Source of the DNA: Stenocarpella maydis
Lineage: Eukaryota > Ascomycota > Sordariomycetes > Diaporthales > Diaporthaceae
DNA: 64,000 nt
Direction of reading: 5' to 3'
Assembly: GCA_002270565.1 (NCBI GenBank)
Contig: NQMI01000010.1
Coordinates: 261,429 to 325,428 of the forward strand
Shown: positions 58,961-64,000 of the stretch, piece after piece
How the letters are laid out: every line of letters begins with the position of its first letter
Position numbering within the stretch: position 1 is the stretch's first letter
Made by a program: the position numbers and the translations under genes
Notes under the pieces: model-generated
What the model saw: the letters and a program-made list of their open reading frames with translations, nothing else
Databases searched by the model: none
What the model was told of the DNA's origin: nothing

Positions 58961-60306
58961 AGGTACGGGTCCACAGTAGGGTTCAGAGCCAAATCTCCAG
59001 TCCCTTCAGAGTATCGTGGAGACACAAACTTCCATGGCCCATCCCATTTTGGCGGGTCCTCATGTACCGTCCATTCTTCGTTGGTGCATGTACTAGGGAT
59101 TGCTCTCGGAGTCATGTTCGGGGAGGATGTGATTTGCTGGCGCTTGACTCTTAGATGTGTTTGTTCAAATTGATGCGTGTTTAGATCACTACTGGCGGAA
59201 CCGTCAATGTTGTCGATCAGGGAACAAGTGCGTCCTGCTTTCTCGCCCGGCCAAATCGTAACAAGGAAGCGGCTAGCAGGAGCCTAGATGCTCAGGCCCG
59301 TCAACATGACAAGTATATTGTTTCTGCCAAGTTGCGAAACCTTGACCTCAGAACAGATGGGTCTGCCATAGATTATCCTTCCCGCGCAGTGTCAGCTTGT
59401 TCTCGAGTCACACCTTCCTCAGAGGGCAGAGATGAAAACTCGTCGACGCTGAGCCTTGTCGCAGAGCGCACACGTTTTCCTCCGACTCCTGGTCATCCGA
59501 CTCGTGCGGCAGAACAAGGGTCTACTTTACAACACACATATGTTGCCTTTTCCGGCCATGACATTGTGTTTGCTTTTCTCTCAGAATCCACATAGAAGCG
59601 CCAAGAAATGCAGTACTATGTACTTAGGCACACTAAGAAGCCTGCAAAGCCTATCCGCTACTCTGGCCCACCCACATCAATGATTGACCACTAAGGCAAC
59701 GAATGGACCTCGCCTATGATGTCTTCAGTTCCCATATTTTCATTTTTGGCAACTTGAACTGGGACCTGCAGCTTTAGGCCCAACCTACCCCGCATTACCC
59801 CGGATTCTGGGGCCGGGCTGGCCTTGACGGGGGCCCCCTACCGTGGTAAAGAGAGCACTCGAGGTTGCAGTGGCGTGGGTCCTGAGGCCCACTGGTGTGT
59901 CCTACCAGTTGACCACGCAAATCTCCCAATTGCCCAATGCAATGCGCGCGCCGCGCTCGGAGCTCCCGCAAGCTGTGCGTCACTCACATGGGAAGGGAAA
60001 AAAAAAATCCTGCTCAAGGCCTTTTCCCTTTCGCCCTTGTCTGTTGCCGTCTTTTGCATCCTCTCACACACTTGCTCTCCTCAACTACCTGGCTTGCCAA
60101 TTAATTTTTTTTTCCTTTTCCCCCTTTTGTTTGGACCAATCTTCTAAAACCAGTTCTGGGAGGGTTGTTGATTCTTCGTCACCGGCCTGATCTGTGTGAG
60201 CCTGCATCAAACTATATTTCTTCGCTTACTTTTTCTCCCCCTTCTTTTTTTCCTCCGCCCTTCTCCTTCCGTTCCGCATCGGATTGGACAGTCACATTTC
60301 GCAATC
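58961..60306. promoter_or_regulatory. Intergenic and leader of the PQ-loop gene
   Basis: Mostly featureless. From about 60,000 the DNA is strongly pyrimidine-rich (TTTTTTTTTCCTTTTCCCCC at about 60,106), a usual fungal core promoter and leader, up to the ATG at 60,307. Confidence 0.5.
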
Positions 60307-61573
60307 ATGGCGCCACCAACACAACAACTCAATCTTGACGTAGAGGCAATCTCGGGAATTGCCGGGTGAGCAAACCCCTCCCTGAAGTACATCGATCAAT
60401 GTATGGGACCCATGACTGATTCGCAAACCCTCTTCCGCCGCCTGCAGGTCGATCTCCATCGCATGCTGGGTCGTCGTCTTTAGTCCCCAGATTATCGAGA
60501 ACTTCAGACGTGGCGCCGCCGACGGCCTGTCTCTCCAGTTCGTCATCGTCTGGCTTGCAGGCGATGTCTTCAACATCCTCGGCGCCGTCTTGCAGGGCGT
60601 GCTGCCCACCATGATCATCCTCGCTATATACTATACTATCGCCGATATCGTCCTCCTCGGCCAGTGCTTCTACTACCGCGGCTTCACTTGGAAGGACGAG
60701 GTCGTTCCGCCCACGCCCAAGAAGAAGAATGGAAACAACAACGGCCAGCGACAGCAACAGGGTGTGGGTGTGGGCGCAGGAAACGGCATTCATCACAACG
60801 GCAGCGGCCGCCCCGAGCCCAACGAGCGGACGAGCCTCCTGGACCGCCGTGACCGCCGCGGCTCTGACTGGTCAGAACGCCTGATCCACGTGAACCCCAT
60901 CGTGCCCATTAACGAACCTTCCGCGACGCCTGCACCGCCCGCCTCAACCCTTCAGTCCATCACCTGGAATACGGTGGCGGTTATAATGGTTATCGGTGCT
61001 GGCGTCGCGGGTTGGGCGCTGAGCAGGGGTTACGGGGCCGACAGGCAGCATGATGATGGGGCTGCTGACGGCGGCAGCCGTGACGCAATCCACTTCGACC
61101 TGTGGGGCCAGATCTTTGGGTACCTGTGCGCGGTGCTGTACCTTGGGTCTCGGCTGCCGCAGCTGCTGCTCAACTGGCGGCGCAAATCAACCGAGGGCCT
61201 GAGCATGTTGTTTTTTCTGTTTGCTTGCCTGGGAAACCTGACCTACGCGCTGTCCATCTTCGCCTTCGACCCAAAGTGCTACGGCGAGGATGCAGGCTGT
61301 GAGCCTGGCGAGGCAAGGCGGGTCTACGGGCGTTACATCCTCGTCAATCTGTCTTGGCTCGCAGGCAGCGTCGGCACGCTGCTGCTGGACATGGGCGTAT
61401 TTGTGCAGTTCTTTTTGTATGACAAGACTAGGGGCGGCGACGACGAGGTTGATGTGGACGGCATCGCCGTCGAGGACGACAGTGACCAGGACGACGAGGG
61501 CAGGAGCATCGACGGCGACAGGTGGGACCAGAGGCCGATCCTGGAAAGGAATCACTCCGAGTGGTCAGGTTAG
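60307..61573 (+). CDS. Vacuolar PQ-loop amino-acid transporter (YPQ/PQLC2 type)
   Basis: Seven-helix transporter of the PQ-loop family; yeast and animal relatives move cationic amino acids across the vacuolar or lysosomal membrane. Two exons, intron 60,366-60,447, 394 residues. First PQ loop with Pro33-Gln34 (FSPQIIENFRRG), second with Pro257-Gln258 (SRLPQLLLNWRRKSTEG). Between the two halves is a hydrophilic loop of about 110 residues with a Gly/Asn/Gln-rich run and ERTSLLDRR, which resembles a dileucine vacuolar sorting motif (E-R-T-S-L-L). The C-terminal tail is highly acidic (DDEVDVDG, DDSDQDDEG). The start follows a long pyrimidine tract; the intron sits right after the first helix begins, as in many fungal orthologues. 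Confidence 0.9.
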
Positions 61574-62946
61574 GATGCCTCCTGGCTATGCTGCTTCTCG
61601 TTCTCCTGTGGTCTGGCTCAGTGGTGGAAGGCCTCTATTTGATTTAGACTACAAATCTCTCGGCGTTTTGGATTTGGGGACTGGGCGAGAGAAGGGGCGG
61701 TTTGGGAAGGTGGAAAAACGAGTGGAGTTTACGGCGCCCGTTGCTTGATCACTAAAAGGGGAAAAGTCACGGATGACAGCATCAACATCAACATCATCTG
61801 CATCGTGTTCGTGTTCGGGCAAGGAAGGAAGAGACACAAAACGGAAAGACGTCAAGAAAGGCCCAGACTATCGCTACGATGCCCAGAGACCGTGGTCTGG
61901 GTCGAGTGATCTATAGGATTCTGGCTATCTCGATCACCTCCTGCCCTTACCTGGGTAGCGGCGTCCTTACCTGCCCTAGCTGCGTCCAGCGGAGCTTATG
62001 TTCCCCTCTGGATTGTTGAGTCTCTGGGTACATGGGTAGCCCAGCTGCCCAGCTGCCCAGGTACGTCGTTGGGCCATCAGGCACAATTTCCCGCTGTGTA
62101 ACACCTAGCTCTATACCACACCGGTTGAAAGGGGGGGCGGGCCGATGGTTTCAGGAAGACCCGTTGAAGTCCGCTGGGTACGAGAGCTACACCCAATGCC
62201 GACCAAGGCCGAGGAGTATTGTCAGTCGGATGGTTTCCCCAATCTGTCCGACATATGTCCTACCAGCTCCAGTCCGGAAGTAGTTACAATATAGGGCCTA
62301 AATAGACACTTGTCTGCGAATCCCGTGTCTGGAATCAAGACTGGGCGAGTCTCAGATGGCCGGCCCTGCCGAATAGAGTTCCTCGATCCAAACCGTTACA
62401 AATTTGTGTCCTGAGGATAATCTGCACAGCATTTCTCACGTTTTGTATTGGGACAAACAGCGGGCATTGGGTTGACTGTTTACTGTGCCAGTCAGATTGC
62501 TCTTCTCATCTGCTTGTCTCTATGTCTCAAGCTCTTACAGGCATCTTTCGGGAAGTCAGGCAAAACAAACAGAAACTGGGAGGAAATGGTCTATGAGCGA
62601 CCAATGCAAGCCACATGCTCCGAGCCATCACTGCAGCGAGATAATCGTTGCTCCGGGTATCGATCATCACCAACCCTCGTTGCAATCTTCCTTCGCCCCC
62701 CTCTGCATCAGGTATCAAGCCGCTCCTGTCACACCTAGCAGTGTGTCACAAATTAGGACATTGGAACGACACAAAAAAAAAAAACTCGCGCGTGAACAGC
62801 CTCCCAGCCACCGTGTTAGAAGACCCCCTTCCCAACAGTCCATCCTCTGTCCGTATGTATCCTAAATTACACCAGAAAAATGAAATACACCGCCGGCCGC
62901 GGGGGGCTTGGACGGGCGGAAAGGCAGGTGGATATCGGTTTGGCCA
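61574..62946. other. Convergent intergenic region
   Basis: Between the 3' ends of the PQ-loop and MFS genes. No gene seen. A short purine-rich A run lies at about 62,773. Confidence 0.5.
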
Positions 62947-64000
62947 TCAGCACCACCCAAATCGGCGCCCTAGGAAGCAGAACCCGGATCCCAGCGCCGT
63001 AACACCAGTGAACACGATCAAGCTGCCGTAGCCACTGCCGTACGCCAGGGCTGCCTCGCTCTTCCACGGCATCGAGTGGTACATGGCTTGGCTGATCGGG
63101 CCCGAAATGACGTTACCGAAGCCTCGGCCCGCCGCGAGGAGTACGAACACCATGATGGGGTCCACGTGCTCGGCGTACGAGCCGGTGTATTCGGACAAGG
63201 GTGACTCGGCAGGGCCGGGGCCGTCGGCACTACCATCCATGCCGCTACCGGCCCCAACATCCGGGGTACTGCTGCTCGACATGTCCTTGCCGGCCACCTC
63301 GCGCATGACGCCCGTCCAGGTGGTGGAGTAAGATCCCGCCGACAGGCCGTAGCTGACGCAGAAGATGTAGACCATGGGCATGTTGAAGGCGCACCCCCAG
63401 AGGAGAAAGGTGCCAAGCGTGGCGCCCAAGGTGGAAACCATGACGCAGGTGGTGACGTGGAAGCGGTCGATGAGCCAGCCGACGCCAATGCAGCCAACGA
63501 CGGAGGAGATGTTGAAGAGAAGGATGCACAGGGCGGTAGCAAACTCGTTCGCGCCGAGCACGCTGGCCGAGTAGATGGGGATGTAGATACCTGGGATGTA
63601 GAAGCCGACCGCCTCGGCCGTATTGGACAGCTGGTACATGATGAAGCGGCGCGTGAGGCAGAACCGGAAGTTGAAAGCCTTGAGGCGCCGCACCGGCAGC
63701 GGCGGCACCCGCGGCTTGATGTACCACGCCAAGGGGGCCGTGACGGTGAACAGCACCACGGCCCAGATAATCATGGTGGTCTTGTAGCCGTACACCTCGA
63801 GCAACTTCTCGAGGATCAGCGGCAGCACCACGCCGGCCAGTCCGGTCCCAGACCACATGATACCGTAGGCGAGCCCTTTCCTCTTGACGAACCACTCGTC
63901 GATGTACATGATGCAGGGCATATATGCGATGGCCCCGCCGATGCCGTAGAAGACACCCTGGCTGATTATGAGCTCCGTGACGTTCGTGGCCCAGGCGCTC
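62947..64000 (-). CDS. MFS monocarboxylate-transporter-like permease, 5' part beyond window
   Basis: C-terminal 350 residues of a major facilitator protein of the fungal monocarboxylate-porter-like group, plasma membrane by analogy. No intron in the visible part; the frame is open to the right edge (IISQGVFYGIGGAIAYMP). Visible marks: YIDEWFVKRKGLAYGIMWSG, the helix 4-5 motif of this group, a central basic loop (VRRLKAFNFRF), NTAEAVGFYIPGIYIP in helix 7, GVGWLIDRFH as the second-half A-like motif, and GRGFGNVISGPIS near helix 11. A Ser/Gly/Pro-rich loop of about 45 residues lies between helices 10 and 11. Relatives carry short carboxylates or other small molecules; the substrate here is unknown. 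Confidence 0.88.
   Translation of the reverse strand, partial: SAWATNVTELIISQGVFYGIGGAIAYMPCIMYIDEWFVKRKGLAYGIMWSGTGLAGVVLPLILEKLLEVYGYKTTMIIWAVVLFTVTAPLAWYIKPRVPPLPVRRLKAFNFRFCLTRRFIMYQLSNTAEAVGFYIPGIYIPIYSASVLGANEFATALCILLFNISSVVGCIGVGWLIDRFHVTTCVMVSTLGATLGTFLLWGCAFNMPMVYIFCVSYGLSAGSYSTTWTGVMREVAGKDMSSSSTPDVGAGSGMDGSADGPGPAESPLSEYTGSYAEHVDPIMVFVLLAAGRGFGNVISGPISQAMYHSMPWKSEAALAYGSGYGSLIVFTGVTALGSGFCFLGRRFGWC

Overview
The window is nuclear DNA of a filamentous ascomycete, most likely a Sordariomycete. Genes carry short introns (about 50-150 bp) with GTRNGT donors and CTAAC/CTGAC branch points. Gene classes are typical of that group: Zn2Cys6 and C2H2 regulators, SAT4/rhodopsin-type membrane proteins, and MFS transporters. 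CT-rich leaders precede start codons. Two long AT-rich blocks hold reading frames whose internal stops sit where CAA, CAG or TGG would be expected, the signature of repeat-induced point mutation (RIP).

Layout. 1-6.1 kb: RIP-decayed AT-rich block with a minus-strand LTR-retrotransposon Pol relic (zinc knuckle, pre-integrase, integrase core). 6.15-7.95 kb: an intact alpha-glucoside/sugar MFS transporter on a small gene island. 9.1-20.2 kb: second RIP block with three copies of a ~400-bp LTR-like repeat, three long decayed frames of unknown function, an inverted duplication, a perfect hairpin and a Tc1/mariner transposase relic. 20.2-64 kb: ordinary gene space.

Genes of the right part, in order: secreted isochorismatase-like hydrolase (+); TATA-preceded orphan gene (+); a possible small two-exon gene (-); large Zn2Cys6 factor with His/Gln repeat (-); Ser-rich conserved protein with helical C-terminus (-); second Zn2Cys6 factor (+); C2H2 factor with a long leader (+); SAT4/rhodopsin-family seven-helix membrane protein (-); 60S ribosomal protein L10a/uL1 (-); peroxisomal-type NADH pyrophosphatase (-); vacuolar PQ-loop transporter (+); MFS monocarboxylate-type transporter cut by the right edge (-).

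The genes do not form an obvious cluster or pathway. Three transcription factors, a putative surface receptor-like protein and long intergenic spaces (2-3.5 kb) suggest regulatory genes with large promoters. The strongest candidate for something undescribed is the 9.8-17.6 kb unit: direct LTR-like repeats around reading frames in mixed orientation that do not resemble gag-pol, although flanking evidence also allows one repeat copy to be a solo LTR. No tRNA, rRNA or CRISPR array was found. Intron positions were derived by hand from splice motifs, reading phase and family similarity.
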